Part shown: positions 20,815 through 32,383 of the stretch, one piece after another
Position numbering within the stretch: position 1 is the first letter of the stretch
Layout: every line of letters starts with the position of its first letter
DNA from: Zopfochytrium polystomum
Taxonomy: Eukaryota; Chytridiomycota; Chytridiomycetes; Chytridiales; Chytridiaceae
Length of the DNA: 64,000 nt
Assembly: GCA_025765615.1 (NCBI GenBank)
Contig: JAIVFJ010000064.1
Location: 124,001-188,000 of the forward strand
Direction of reading: 5' to 3'
The notes under the pieces: model-generated
The model's input: the letters and a program-made list of their open reading frames with translations, nothing else
Databases searched by the model: none
Told to the model about the DNA's origin: nothing
Program-made: the position numbers and the translations under genes

Positions 20815-21524
20815 TGTGGGTGTTGTTGCCAGTCGGCGTGGAGCTGTTGTGGTGGTGGTGTTGTTGCAGTTTAGTAATGTGATTGGGCGATGATGATGGT
20901 GCCGCTGATAGTGCCGGCGCGGCGCGATTGGTTGGCGCAGGAGCGACAAGACCGGGTTGAGTTTGTTGTCGATCGGGCCGAAAGATGGGAAGAGGGGGAG
21001 AAGGCGTTGCGCCATTTGTTGGTTTTGTTGAATTTTCTCTCTTTTCTGTCATTAAGTAATCCTGGACTAACACTGCTGGTATCTCATCGACTTCTCTCTC
21101 TCTCTCTCTCTCTCCCTCCCTCTCTCTCCCTCTCGCTCTCTCTCTTTTCTTCGTCTTTGGGAGACGTTTCTTGGGCAGGTGTGGTCGAGCAGTCCGAGAT
21201 GCGTCTGCGACTCTCAGTCGCTTACTCTGTTCTTGGCTTCCCAGAACGCACAGCGAGCCTGGGCTACAATTATTCATGCACATGTGGTGCTCTCTTCCCA
21301 ACGCAACCCCCGAAGAAGTTTGCTGCGAGCGCCCAACTTTGAAAGCTGTGTTTCTTTTCGAGCTGGAACAATTGTGGTTGAGATGCAAAAATCAGACCTT
21401 TCTAGTTTTGACTGTTCCAAGCGACGGCTTCTTTCCTTTTTTTTTTCTTTTTTTTTCATTCGATTTAAATTCGCGGTCGTTTTCGGTGAAATGTGACAAT
21501 GCACCCTCCATGCCCGTCACCTGA
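20815..21524. other. Intergenic
   Basis: TC-rich repeats at about 21090-21150; T-rich tracts near 21440. No supported gene apart from a possible N-terminal extension of the flavin-reductase gene to 21015. Confidence 0.4.
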
Positions 21525-21821
21525 CGAGGCTGGCCGCGACGACGACAACGACGGGACCGGCCCGTCTGCCGCGCATGGGCCGGCCCCAGCGGCCGCCTCA
21601 CCAACCAGCTCCGCCTCAGCAGAAGCAACCTGCGGCTCGTCAAGTACTCTGAAAAGTCGCTCGCCGTTGTCGGCTACGGCGCCGCAGACGTGGTCGACGA
21701 ACTCCGCGACCGCGGCGGCAAGCTCAACGCCAGGCTCCGCCTCGCCAACGGCGACCGCGTCGAAGGCTGAATCTACCGGCTCTCCAGCGCCGCCGACATT
21801 GCCGCGTTCGTCAAACAATGA
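21525..21821 (+). pseudogene. Broken copy of a small GGKxN-type domain
   Basis: The frame reads SNLRLVKYSEKSLAVVG, then VVDELRDRGGKLNARL, then RVEG, a TGA at 21768-21770, and IYRLSSAADIAAFVKQ to a natural TGA at 21819. The pattern (a KSxAVxG strand, a GGKxN turn, then GW[IV]) recurs in the fragment downstream and resembles a small domain I recall from diverse eukaryotes and large DNA viruses; I have no family name to give. At the internal TGA the second copy has Trp (AGWVF), so TGG to TGA is the simplest explanation. Other genes here use TGA as a true stop. No clean upstream start was found. Confidence 0.5.
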
Positions 21822-22288
21822 GGAGGCCGTGGCGGCGGCCGCCGCGATGCCAAAGTTTGCGAGGAGGAGGGAGAGTCGGGAGTCATCGGACGATTCTGCC
21901 GCCGCCTCGGACTCGTCCTCCTCCTCCTTCTCCTCCAACCACCACAACGCTAATTGCAAATCGACGCGGCGACTCTGCTGCCAACGTCCGCATTGCGTCG
22001 TCGTCGGGTGGTGCGGAGGGGCGTGGCAAGTGCTGGCTCGTGGACGATTACGGCGATGAAAGCACGGCGGTGGTTGTTGGCGACACTTGGCCGCACAAGG
22101 AGGCGCTCAAGTTGATGGGTGCAAAGTTTAGCAAGAGTGTGGAGTCTGGCGACGCGACCGTCAGGGCGGGCTGGGTGTTCAACAATGAGACGCTGCCGGA
22201 GGTGCAAGGCGTGGATGGGGGAGATGCAGCTCGCCGCCATCGCCGCCGCCCGTTAACGGGGCGAGTCTCTCCTCTTCGCTCTTCTTGA
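21818..22288 (+). pseudogene. Second GGKxN-type domain copy, probably degraded
   Basis: An open frame contains KCWLVDDYGDESTAVVVG, then KEALKLMGAKFSKSV and RAGWVFNNETLPEVQ. This aligns by eye with the upstream copy (KSLAVVG, GGKLNARL, GWIY). The usual GGKFN is GAKFS here. After LPEVQ the frame drifts into an Arg-rich tail, while the next register gives EMQLAAIAAAR and a stop, suggesting a frameshift. The N-terminal part is Ser/Arg low-complexity. It lies immediately upstream of the first lipase. Function unknown. Confidence 0.4.
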
Positions 22289-22351
22289 GAACGTGTGTGA
22301 AAGAAGGCGCGCGTTCTTTGGAATAAAGTCGGCATAGCGTCAGCGACCACG

Positions 22352-22587
22352 ATGGGAACAACAACATCAACAACAAACACAACACACGGCCCCACCCGGA
22401 CAGACTCGTCCGGCTGCCTGTCTCAAAATTTGTCTGTCTGTGGCTCCAAACACCTTTGCCACCCCGGGCCAACGACAATGACGTCGCCGCCCGTCCTCAT
22501 CACACCTGACGTCATCGCTGTCGCCGACGACCACCCCGAGACACTGCTTCCGGCTGCCACCGCCGCCCTCCTCGCCCCCCCTGCAGC

Positions 22588-22627
<40 letters not shown>

Positions 22628-24533
22628 CGTCACCACCCACCGCCACCACGCGCCCGCCCCGTCCACCTGTTTGTCCTGCAGAACGGGCTCTGGGGCAACC
22701 CGGGTCACTTGTCGTGGCTGGCCGACCAGATCACTGCCCACGACGACCGCCAACGCGCCGCCCGTGGCAACGAGGCCTCATCATCGTTCGCTGATTCTGA
22801 TTCCTCACCACGCTCGCTGCCGCTACTACCTGTCGAAACACTCAACTCGACAGCGAACAAGTGGATTCGCACTTACGATGGCATCGACGACTGCGGCGCC
22901 CGCCTCGCTGTGAGTTGGTTGTCGTCGTCTGTTTGCCGAAACCTGCTTCTAACCACGCAGAAACGAAAAAACGCGAAGCGTTTGATTATCTCTCGAATCC
23001 AAGACGAACAAAAACCACCCGTCGCGCAAATTTCCTTTATCGGCTACTCCCTCGGCGGCCTGATCGTTCGCTACGCCATTGGAGTGCTGTGGGCAAACGG
23101 CCTCCTGCGAGGTGGGTCCTCTTCCTCCTCCTCCTCTGGAAGCTCCGCCGACCGGCCGTCGCCGCCCGCCGGCGTCGCGCCCGCCGAAGCCGTCCACTTT
23201 TGCACGTTCGCAACGCCGCACCTCGGAGGCGCCCGCGAGCCCGGCACCGCGTTCGGCGCCGTCTTCAACACCGTCGGCGCGGGATTGACCGGTCGCACCG
23301 GCGCGCAGGTGCTACGAAGAGACGGCGCTCGCGGCGGGAAGCGATGGCCCCTCGCGGGCGAGAGGGCGAGAGGTGCGCCGCACGCGTGGCAGGGCGGCAG
23401 ACCGATTATGGACGTGCTAGCTGACCCTACGTTGCCGTTCTGGATCGGGCTTTCGTTGGTGAGAACGGGGGGACGGTGGGGGGCGGGGATGTGACGCGCG
23501 TGGGAATCAAATAGCGTTGTTGTTGATTTGTGACCCTTTCTTGGTCCAGTTCGCGACGCGCACGGTGTACGGAAACATTCTCAATGATACCCTGGTTCCT
23601 CTCCCGACTGCGTGCATTTTTCCGGCGAATCCGTACGTCCATCTCAGCGCAAGACACGCTTCAGCTCCTTCCTTGTCGAAGCCGTCGCGCCGAGGATTAC
23701 ATGACGATGAACATTTGTACCGCGAGGTCGACAGCCAATACCCGTCCATAGTTGAGCCGAATGTAGTGATATCAACGCCACCTCAAGATCCACAGTCATC
23801 AGCTCAACAGGCCGCCACAGAAACGCCAGACACTGCAGCCAACCATCCCGAGGTCGCTTCCCAAGCCGCCCCAATCGAAACAGCGGAGCCCGACCAGGAA
23901 GATGGCAAGGGTGGACGCCCGCGGTCGCAGCAGCCACCATCGTCGACGGTGAAGCTACGCCAAAAGTCCCCGTCGGTGGTCGCCCGCGTCGGCAAAGCCC
24001 TGCCCATCCCGCTGTTTGCCCTGATGAGCATCACGTCGCTCTCCGGCCTCTGGTTCCTCTGGCGCGTGTCCCGCACCGCCATTCACGTCGGTCGCGCCGT
24101 CGCCGGCGGACCGTCGGCGATTGTGGCGTTTTCGCCGGCGCGCGGTCACGCTTTGGCGCAGGGGGGTGCCAGGGCGCTGCGGGAGGGCCATGGCGGAACG
24201 GCCCAGGCGGCGGGACTGTCGGCGGTCGGCCTCCGTGGCGGCCTCGCGTGGGTCGAGGAGTGGGCGGCGGCGGCGGCGGCGGCGCAGGCGCAACACTCGC
24301 TGGCTGTAAGGGGCTCGCACGACCTCTCCGCGCAAACATCACCGGCTCCTGGCGAGAAACCCGTCGCAAGCGTCCACGCTTACGCCCTGGCGTCGCTGGA
24401 GCGGCTGATCTGGGCCCGGTACCACGTGCTGAGCAGGCATCGCCGGTCGCACGCCGCAATCATCAGGAGGTCGGCGGATTTGGCGGGGAATGAGGATGTT
24501 GTGAAACACTTTTTGGAGGTTGTCGTGGGATGA
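22352..24533 (+). CDS. DUF676-type serine esterase/lipase 1 (ROG1/LPL1-like)
   Basis: Exons 22352-22909, 22961-23458 and 23550-24533; introns of 51 bp (GTGAGT) and 91 bp (GTGAGA), phase 0, giving 679 residues. An internal ATG at 22481 is an alternative start. After a poly-Ala N-terminus come HLFVLQNGLWGNPGHL, WIRTYDGIDDCG, the nucleophile elbow GYSLGG in SFIGYSLGGLIVRYAIGV, FATPHLGG, FWIGLS and RTVYGNILNDTLVP. These are hallmarks of the DUF676 alpha/beta-hydrolase family of putative (phospho)lipases. A hydrophobic segment (LFALMSITSLSGLWFLW) in the last third suggests a membrane anchor. The protein ends GNEDVVKHFLEVVVG. It is the larger member of a head-to-tail pair with the gene at 25200. 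Confidence 0.9.
22588..22626. repeat. (TGC)n encoding poly-Ala in lipase 1
   Basis: About twelve TGC units read as GCT/GCC Ala in the coding frame. Confidence 0.85.
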
Positions 24534-25199
24534 TTAAAGCGATTTATTGGTTTCGCCGTGGAACACTGGAGTTTTTTTGAAGGCTGTTTTCGTTGGAACC
24601 CCTCATGTGATCTTGCTGCTTTTTTCATCATGTATTTTTATTCCGCGTTGTGAGAGAACTTGAACTTCATCCCGCTTTTTGTAAATCTGGAACAGCGTGG
24701 TTTTCGCGGCACATGGCGAAATCGCCTAAAGAGAGAAGCGGTACCCTCGATCTCGTTATGACGGGTGGAGGCCGACCGAAAGGCGAGACAGCAAGGGCCA
24801 GGCTCGATCCATCGAAGGCGGGGCAAGTATTGCGGAGAAACACCACTTGAACTGGGTGCGGGAGCCGCCCAGGATCGGACCACTCGAGTCCGTCTGGTTC
24901 GCGACGGAGGACGAAAAGGGCGGCGGCGGAAACGGGAAATTCCGATTCTCCACGCCCACCGCCAACAACAACAACAGAAGAAGGCCTCTCTGAGGCTGCT
25001 GTTCCAGCTGCTGCTTCACTTCCGTTACATAAGAGCCCGCCTCCCGATTTCGCGACCCCTTCACAACCCCAACCTCCCACCACCGCACTCGCCCCCCCTC
25101 AATCCCTAATATTCAGAAAGCGACGCCCTCATATTCTTTCGTACCCGACTCAACAAGGACTGAAACACGCTCCCTCCATCGTCCGACCTCTTCGCCAAA
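24534..25199. other. Intergenic between the lipase pair
   Basis: About 670 bp; short frames on both strands without recognisable features. C/CA-rich leader just before ATG 25200. Confidence 0.5.
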
Positions 25200-26889
25200 A
25201 TGCCGTCACCACCGTCAGCACCAACCGAAGCGATACCTGCCCCCGTCCACCTTTTCGTCCTCCAGAACGGCCTCTGGGGTAGCCAAAACGACCTTGCGTG
25301 GCTCGCCGATCAGATCGTCGCCCATCAAGACCGCCGAGACCGCTTTCGGGCGGATACGAGCGATCGCTCGCGGAGCGAGCCGGCGTTCGAGGTCCTCAGC
25401 ACGCCGTCGAACGAGTGGATCCGCACGTACGACGGCGTCGACGAATGCGGCGGGCGCCTCGCGGTAGAGTATTGATAATTCGATCTGATTTCGCCTTTTT
25501 CCTATCTCTGGGCAATTGTCAGCAACAGGAATCTGACAATTCCTTACCTTTTTTTTTTTCCCTGTTGCATTCGCCCAGCAAGCTGTTATCTCTCGGATCC
25601 GAGACGATGCCCGCGGCCCCGTTTCGCACATCTCCTTTGTCGGCTACTCCCTCGGCGGTGTGATCGCGCGCTACGCCATCGGCGTGTTATACGCCCACGG
25701 GTACCTGCGCCGCAGCAGGAGCAGCGCCCGAAACCCGCTGCCCGCGGACGCCGCCGCCGCCTCCGAAACCCGCCCCCGCGCGCGGCCCGACGCCCCGGAA
25801 GCGACCCACTTTTGCACCTTTGCGTCCCCGCACCTCGGCAGCTCGCGCGACGCCGGCACCGCGCTCGACGCCGTCTTCAACAGCGTCGGCGCCGGGCTCA
25901 CCGGTCGCACCGGCGCGCAGCTCCTCGGCCTGGACGCGGTCGCCGCCGCGCCGTTCCCGCTGGCCGGCGACGCCGTGCGGGACGCGCCCGAGGTGTGGGT
26001 GGGCGGCCGCCCGATGATCGAGGTGCTCGCGGATCCGCGGCTGCCGTTTTGGATCGGGCTTTCGATGGTTGTGCTTTCCCCTCCCGTCGTCTTGTTCCTC
26101 TTTACTAAAACCACGATTTCCCTTTCCCCCCAACAGTTTGCGACCCGCACCGTCTACGGCAACATCCTGAACGACCCGCTCGTCCCGCTCGCGACCGCCT
26201 GCATCCTCCCTTCCAACCCGTACCTCGACATCACACGCTCCCCGCCGGGCACCGGCGGCCCGGCCCCACCAGCCCTCCTCGACGAGCGACTGTACCGCGT
26301 CGTCGCCGCCGCCTACCCGTCCATTGTCGAGCCGAACCCGGCATTCCCCGCCGCCGACCACGGCGACGGCGGCAAAGACGACGACGAATCGGACGGCGCC
26401 GCTCTCCGCGTCAAACCCGCCCTTCCGCCGCCCTCCCTCGCCGCCCGCCTCCTCCCCGCCGTCCTCCCATTCGTCGCCGTCGTCGGCGTCTCCGCGCTCT
26501 CCGCCGTCTGGCTCGCCTGGCGCGTCTCCCGCTCCTTTGACATCGTCGCCGACGCCGACGCCGACGCCGCCGCCGGCCCGGGGACGTCGGAGCCGGACCC
26601 GGCCGCCGCGGTCGCCGGAGCCGCACGCGGGCTGGCGTGGATCGAGGAGTGGGCGGCGGCGGCGGCGGCGCGGCGGCGGCCCAGACCGCAGCCGTCGTTT
26701 TCGCCGGCGGCGGCGTCGTCGTCGTCGTCGCGGGACTACGCCTGCGCGGCGCTGGACCTCCTGGCGTGGCGCCGGTGCCACGTGCTGAGCAGCCTGTTCC
26801 GCGCGCACGCGTCCATCGTGAGGCGGGAGCCCGGCGTGGCGGGGAACGAGGACGTTGTGCTGCATTTTTTGGACATGGTAGTGCGGTGA
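25200..26889 (+). CDS. DUF676-type serine esterase/lipase 2 (tandem paralogue)
   Basis: Exons 25200-25463, 25579-26067 and 26137-26889; introns of 115 bp (GTAGAG) and 69 bp (GTTGTG), phase 0, giving 501 residues. Both introns sit at the same residues as in the upstream gene (after GRLA and after FWIGLS[L/M]). Motifs match: HLFVLQNGLWGSQNDL, WIRTYDGVDECG, SFVGYSLGGVIARYAIGV, FASPHLG and RTVYGNILNDPLVP. A hydrophobic segment (LLPAVLPFVAVVGVSALSA) and the ending GNEDVVLHFLDMVVR are shared. It lacks the long poly-Ala N-terminus, and the start is the only nearby Met. It is a clear tandem duplicate; substrate unknown. Confidence 0.9.
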
Positions 26890-27907
26890 CCGTCCGAAAC
26901 GGGGGGTGCTATCTTTGGTTCGAGTTTGTCGGCCTTCGGAGTGGAAAATTTCGCAGTCTAAATATCCCTGGGTTTCCTTCTTTTTTTTTTTTTTTTTTTT
27001 CCCGTCAAGTCGTGATTTTCAAGTGACGGTGTTGCAGCCAAGGAAAGCCTTTCGCTCCGGGTACCAACTAAAGCTGCTCGATTCAAGACAAATTACGCCG
27101 ATCAAATTCATTTCCTCCTTGGCACTTTTTCTTTTTTTTACACATGAGGAAAGCCAGGGGTAAAGAGCGGGCAGTTTTGCTGACAGAGAGACAACCAATA
27201 CATGAACGAAGGGAGGGGTCAAAAAAGACGGATTGCAAGAAAGTGGATTGAGAAGGAGGGAGGTTAGGCTCGAATTGTGGGGTTTCTTTCATGGGAGTTG
27301 GAAGCGAGAACGAAGGCGTACAATGCGTCAGGGAGGCGACGATGAAGTGATGGAAGAGGGGGGGTAAAGTCAAACCGGAGATGGTCGAATGAGGGACGGA
27401 AGGGATGGGTGTAGCGGAAAACACATTGGCAGGGACTGAAACGTACAAACGAAGATAGAAGCAGCACTGAACGATGGACCCTTACCCGGTTTTGTCCGCC
27501 GACTAGACATGGAAGTGAGCGAGAAAGCGAGACACACGAACCGCCATAATGGCGTAGAACGAGAGGAAAGGCGCAAGGGAAGCGAGAGCAAGCACTAAGA
27601 ACATGTTCATGCAGCTTGCCTCTTGGGTCATTGGGTGAGGACGCAAAAAGTAAGGCGGGAATCACTGGGCATTGGGGGCATTCGGGTGAGAAAGGGCCAG
27701 GTTCACCAACGTCTTGCGGTGCTTGAAGGAGGGAAAAAAAAGAAAGGAAAAAAAAAGGTATGACAACAGCTGAAAATGAAAGAAAGAAAGAAAGCAGAGG
27801 GGATAGAGAAGTAGAAAAAAAAGCACAAAATCAAACTAAAACAAAGAAAGGGAGAGTGCAAAAACGAAATGACGAAAGAGTTTTTGGGTAACTTGGCTCT
27901 CGATCTC
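26890..27907. other. Intergenic, convergent gene ends
   Basis: Lies between the converging lipase 2 and fusion-kinase genes. A T run at about 26981-27001. Minus-strand open frames at 27083-27665 are Ser/Leu/Pro-rich and unsupported. Confidence 0.45.
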
Positions 27908-30813
27908 TCAAGGCGGACATTCAATTTTTTCCAAGGACTTGACAACAGCCGAGAATTCCGGGCGGTCTGTTGGCAGCTGTGCCCAGCACTTGCTTGCCAA
28001 CCGCCAAAATGGGTCTTCACCGCTCCCAGGAGGTACAGGAGGGCGTGCGCCGCTCGTCACGGCTCGAACGATTTCGACCGGAGGCACGCTCTTCCACGGC
28101 CGTCCCCGCACGCCGACCTCCCACATCACGACGCCAAAGGCAAACACGTCCGTCTTTGTCGACCCCAGCAGCGTGTCGTCCAGCATTTGTTCCGGCGGCA
28201 TCCACTGCAGAGTGCCTTTGTGCCCCGCAGGCGTCCCGGTAGCATCTGCGTCGTCGGCATGATCCGCTCCGGAAAGTGCCGCGCCAGACGCGGACGACGA
28301 ACGCCCGCCGCCAGACCGCAGTTCTTGCAGGTAGGTCCGCCGGCGAGTCACCTTCAGCGTGCGGGCGATTCCAAAGTCTGCGACCTTGCACGTAAAGTCG
28401 TCCGCGACCAGAAAGTTGAGGGATTTGAGGTCCTGATGGATGACTGGCGGCCTGCAGTTGTGAAGGAAAGCAACACCCCGAGCGGCGTCCAAAAGAATCG
28501 ACTTCTTCAGAGCAGGTGTTAGGTCAAGCTTCCGGTCCCCAATGACATCAAAGAGGGATCCTCGCGGCATAAACTCGCTGACGAGGAACGGGCGGTTGGG
28601 CGGATCGCATCCGAATCCCATCAGTTGGATCACGTTCCGGTGGCGCAAACTCATAAGGAGCGCCGCTTCGGTCGCAAAAGACGTCAAGGACGCAGCGTCG
28701 GAGCTGGAACTCTGGAAGTACGTCGCCGCAGTCGGAGAAGCAATCTTATACACCTTGACGGCGACCTTAAGGTTCGTCCAATCACAGAGGTAAACGTCAG
28801 ATTCAACTCCACGGCCAATGTGTTCACGGAAGACAAGCTCGTTGGCGGTCACCGCAGCGGAAGTGTCACGATTGCTAACCGCCTCTAGGAACTTGGCAAA
28901 CCCCTTCTCCACAACTCGTTCGAGATCGCGCAGCTCGTTGATGTCGCACGCGAGCGCTTCCGAAAGTTGCGTTGTTGGCTGCGGAATCACTTGCGACTGC
29001 TCGTACTGACTTATTACAATATGCTGTTGTAGTCGAATTCGAACATTAATTGGTCGGCCGGTAGAAAGCGAAAGAAAGACCAAGCTCACTCTGTACAGAA
29101 TTGCCCCTCGATCAACTACAACAATTCCTGGGGCTTGGAATTGATTCTGGGAGCCCTTTCTTCGTGGAGGTAACACAGCTTGCATCTCGGCGAGAAAGAA
29201 GAAGCGCGCGTCCCGCAGAGTGTCGCCTAGGAAGGGCTTGTAAGGCTTCTGCTGTCCAACGTGTGAATACCCTAATGCTTTCTTTTTTTTTTTTTTTTTT
29301 TTGGAAGAGCCAGTTTCACGACATTCAATGACATATAAGGGCAGACACGAAGCAGGCAGAAGGCCTCACCCATATCATCGCCCGGAAATACTTCCAGTAA
29401 AGATTCAGCTTGCTGACAGTTCTTTGAATTCCAAAGAAAGCGTAGCTCTCCCTGTCCACATCCAAATATATGTCACCAGGCAAAATCCCCGTCAAGGCTG
29501 GAGCACCGTCGGCCGTGTAAGACGGCGCAGACGGCTGGAGGGTACGGAGCCAGAAGGCAAAACTCTTCAAGAAGAGCTCGACTTCAGTGAGGGTTTCATG
29601 GCAGGTTATGAAAACGGTGCGGATATTGGATTGAATCAAGACTGGTCGAAGGTGACCAAAGAGGATGAAGTATGACGAGCTACCGGTTCGGGTGAATAAG
29701 AAACGAAATGGTGAGACCTGGCAAGTGAAGACTAGTGGACGGAGAGCTGAAGTTGAAGCCTTTTCACCAGACTTACCAAGTCGCGCACTCGAACCGCCTC
29801 AGAAATATCAAAACTGTCCGTTGCTCGCCGCAGATCTGACTAATGGAAACCTTTTGGCCAGATAAGCTTGTCACGAAAATAGTGGCCGCTATGTCCCAGT
29901 TGACACGATCAATGACGACAGGCCCTTCAGGGTGCACATTCGAACCGCGATGGACGGCGTTGGCACCGCCTCCGCCGTCGTTCATTAGCGACGAAGAGTT
30001 TGTCACGGATCGCGGCAGGTGCCGCTGCTGCTGCTGCTGATGTTTACCGTCTGACGGTTGGGGAGGGTACCAGTGTTGAGGAGATGGCGATGGCGTGTAA
30101 ACAGCCGGAGACGGCTGATAATCACGGAGATGGCTGATCTGCGCAGAGTGCTGTGGATGCTGATGGATCGGCTGAGGGGAGGGGTCGGGCTGCTGGTAAG
30201 CCGATGGCGGGAGAGACGGGGACTGGTCTCTGGGGACAAGATATCCTTGTGGCGGCTGGTACAGATTCTGTGGATATTGGCGGGCCTGCGACTGGTGCAG
30301 GTCCTTTTGGTTGGAAACCTGACGGCTGTTCACCGGGATCCGTGGCGGGGGAGCGATCTCGGTCTCTGAGAACGCAGTCGAACCCGTCAGGAAGGAGTTG
30401 GCGGGTTGGACGGCGGCGTTCGTGGGGATCGTTGCCGCGGCGCTCTGGTTGTAGTACAAATTGTTGCCTGGTTGTTGGCTGTAGGGAGAACTTGTCGGAT
30501 ACCTGCTCGGGGCCATGAGGGGAGCAGGTGAAGACGCGGTGTTCGCAGTGGCGACAGAGGAGGAAGTGCCAGACGAAGACGCTCGTGAGCGCGGGGAGGA
30601 AACGGGTGGAGCCAGGAGAATTGGCGTCTCCTGAGATTGAATTTGATGAGACGGCTGGTTTTTCGAAGGGACAGTCGTGGTGCTATAGTTATTTGAAGAA
30701 GCGTGGCCGTAGTTGTTGAAATCCGGTGGTGCATTGTTCTGGTACATCGCGCCGCCCGGGCCGTAGGCCTTGGGACCAGCGTTGGTGACGTACAAGGGGT
30801 ACTCTCGCTGCAT
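27908..30813 (-). CDS. Peroxiredoxin-like (AhpC/TSA_2) domain fused to a TKL-like protein kinase
   Basis: Exons 30813-29777, 29679-29370, 29251-29090 and 29023-27908; introns 97 bp (GTAAGT), 118 bp (GTGAGG), 66 bp (GTGAGC). Phases agree and give 874 residues. Residues 1-300 are Gln/Pro/Tyr/Asn-rich and prion-like. Then comes a thioredoxin-fold AhpC/TSA_2 domain: TVLIFLRRFECATC, whose CATC (a CxxC motif) is completed across the first splice, DIYLDVDRESYAFFGI, and GIVVVDRGAILYRH, completed across the third. The same last exon continues into a kinase: GRGVESDV loop, VAVKVYK, HRNVIQLMGFG, HQDLKSLNFL (HRD Arg replaced by Gln), VADFGIAR, GTLQWMPPEQ and DVFAFGVVMWEV. KSLN and the overall motif pattern suggest TKL. 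Because the exon carrying the end of the Prx-like fold also encodes the kinase, I call one fused gene. Confidence 0.8.
29281..29302. repeat. T homopolymer inside an intron of the fusion gene
   Basis: About 21 bases of poly(T) on the plus strand (poly(A) on the coding strand) inside intron 29252-29369, near its acceptor. Confidence 0.85.
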
Positions 30814-32383
30814 TGTGGTGGACTAGTACTTGCAAGGGACAGATGCGGCTGCTGCAGGGCCGCTTGCTCAATGGTTAGAAATAGCGCGTTCGTACTTTTC
30901 CACCCTCTGACTGATGCAGGAGGGAAAGCTCTCGCTCAGAAGGAGGGACGAAGGGGGGGGGCGCCGGGAAGAGGGGGGGATGATTGCCGCCAACAACGAC
31001 GCGGGGTTGGGAAGAGAGTATGCGCTGTGCTGCTGCTGGCAACTGCACGAAGAAAAGAGTCGGCCAGGCCGGTCAGGTCGAGAGGGTGAAATAGAAAAAG
31101 GATGTGGACGGCGACGGACGGACGGAGAGACAGACAGACAGACAGACTCACCGAGGGAGGGTGAAAATTTAGGCAAACAGCAAGGATGATGGGCGGAGGT
31201 CTGTCTCTGTCTCACACGCTTTCTCTCCCCGTGCTCTGTATCTGTCTCTGTCTCTATCTCTGCCTCTTCCTCTTTTTCTCTCTGTCTGTCTGCATATCTG
31301 TTCTCCTCACTGCAGACACACAGCTCTTTTTGCTTTTTTCTTGGAAAAAATGCGTCGAGGTCAAGAATGTTTGCTTCGTTCGTCACACAAACAACCAAAA
31401 CAGGCAGAAAAGTGCAAAACCCGTTTTTGGTTTTTGTTATCATTTTCTCTTCAGCAAGCAAACAAACAAACAGACAGATAAAAAAACAGCAGGAAAAAAA
31501 AAACAAACAAGAAGTTTGGTGGTTCTGTCTGTAATAAAAAAAAAAACGAAAAAGAAAACAAAAAAACAAACGTCGTGCATGCATGCGTTGATACAGTGGC
31601 GCACAAAATGTTTTTGTCACAAAGACCAAACTCACTCAATATTTGCAGTACAGACATGAAATTCGGCTCAGTTACTCTCAGAGATATGCTCTATCAGCTG
31701 CTAAAGTGCCACAGCTGTACTGTACCTATTACGTAAGAGGCGAAGTTAAACGTGTGACCTACGCATTGGCACAATTTTGAGTGCTGATGTGAAAATGTTT
31801 TATTCAGTAACTAGGGGATGCCTGTCAACTTGTAAGCAATCCTTGCAAAAAAAAAAAAAGAAGAGAAAAAATGATGAAAGACAAAGCCTTCAATGGATAT
31901 TGGTAGTCCCACACACAGGCAATCTGCCACTGGATTGAAAGGAGAGTGGCATGCCACAATGAACATTGCGTGGCAGGCCACGTGGAGGTGACCAACAAAG
32001 TTCGGGGTGTTAGCCCTGAGCCACTGACACACTGACAGACAAAGAAGGACAGAAAGAGAGAGAAGTTGCAGTCTTTCAGCAAAGCCACACTGGCAAACCT
32101 GGAACTTCAGACAAACTGAGTGCTACCCTCGCAGCCTTTGGCTGCTCATGCAGCAACCCATTGACTGGGAAAGGAAGACAGACAGCCTGTTGACTGCAAC
32201 AGACAGGTGAGCACTGGCTCCGAATTACTCACAGAACCCAGAGGGAGAAATACAAACAGCCCGTTGACTTTAGTTCAAACAAAGAGACAGGCATTGATTG
32301 ATAGATAAACAACAGCCCATTGACTTTGCAAAATCATAAACAAATATATCATTTCAGTTGGCTCCTCCTCCCAGTGCCCCCGG
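30814..32383. other. Gene-poor, low-complexity intergenic region
   Basis: Contains GACA-type repeats (31118-31148), TCTG/CT-rich tracts (31195-31290), AAAC/A-rich tracts (31450-31575) and, from 32151, the first copies of a TTGACT motif cluster. No supported gene. Confidence 0.5.

Noticed and set aside
21768..21770. Alternative genetic code with TGA as Trp
   Set aside because: Well-supported genes here (for example PY2 and SPC2) end at TGA and would otherwise read through, so a local nonsense mutation is simpler.
30868..31635. 255-codon minus-strand frame with Phe/Cys-rich start
   Set aside because: Encoded by A-rich and CT-rich microsatellites; no domain or conserved start.
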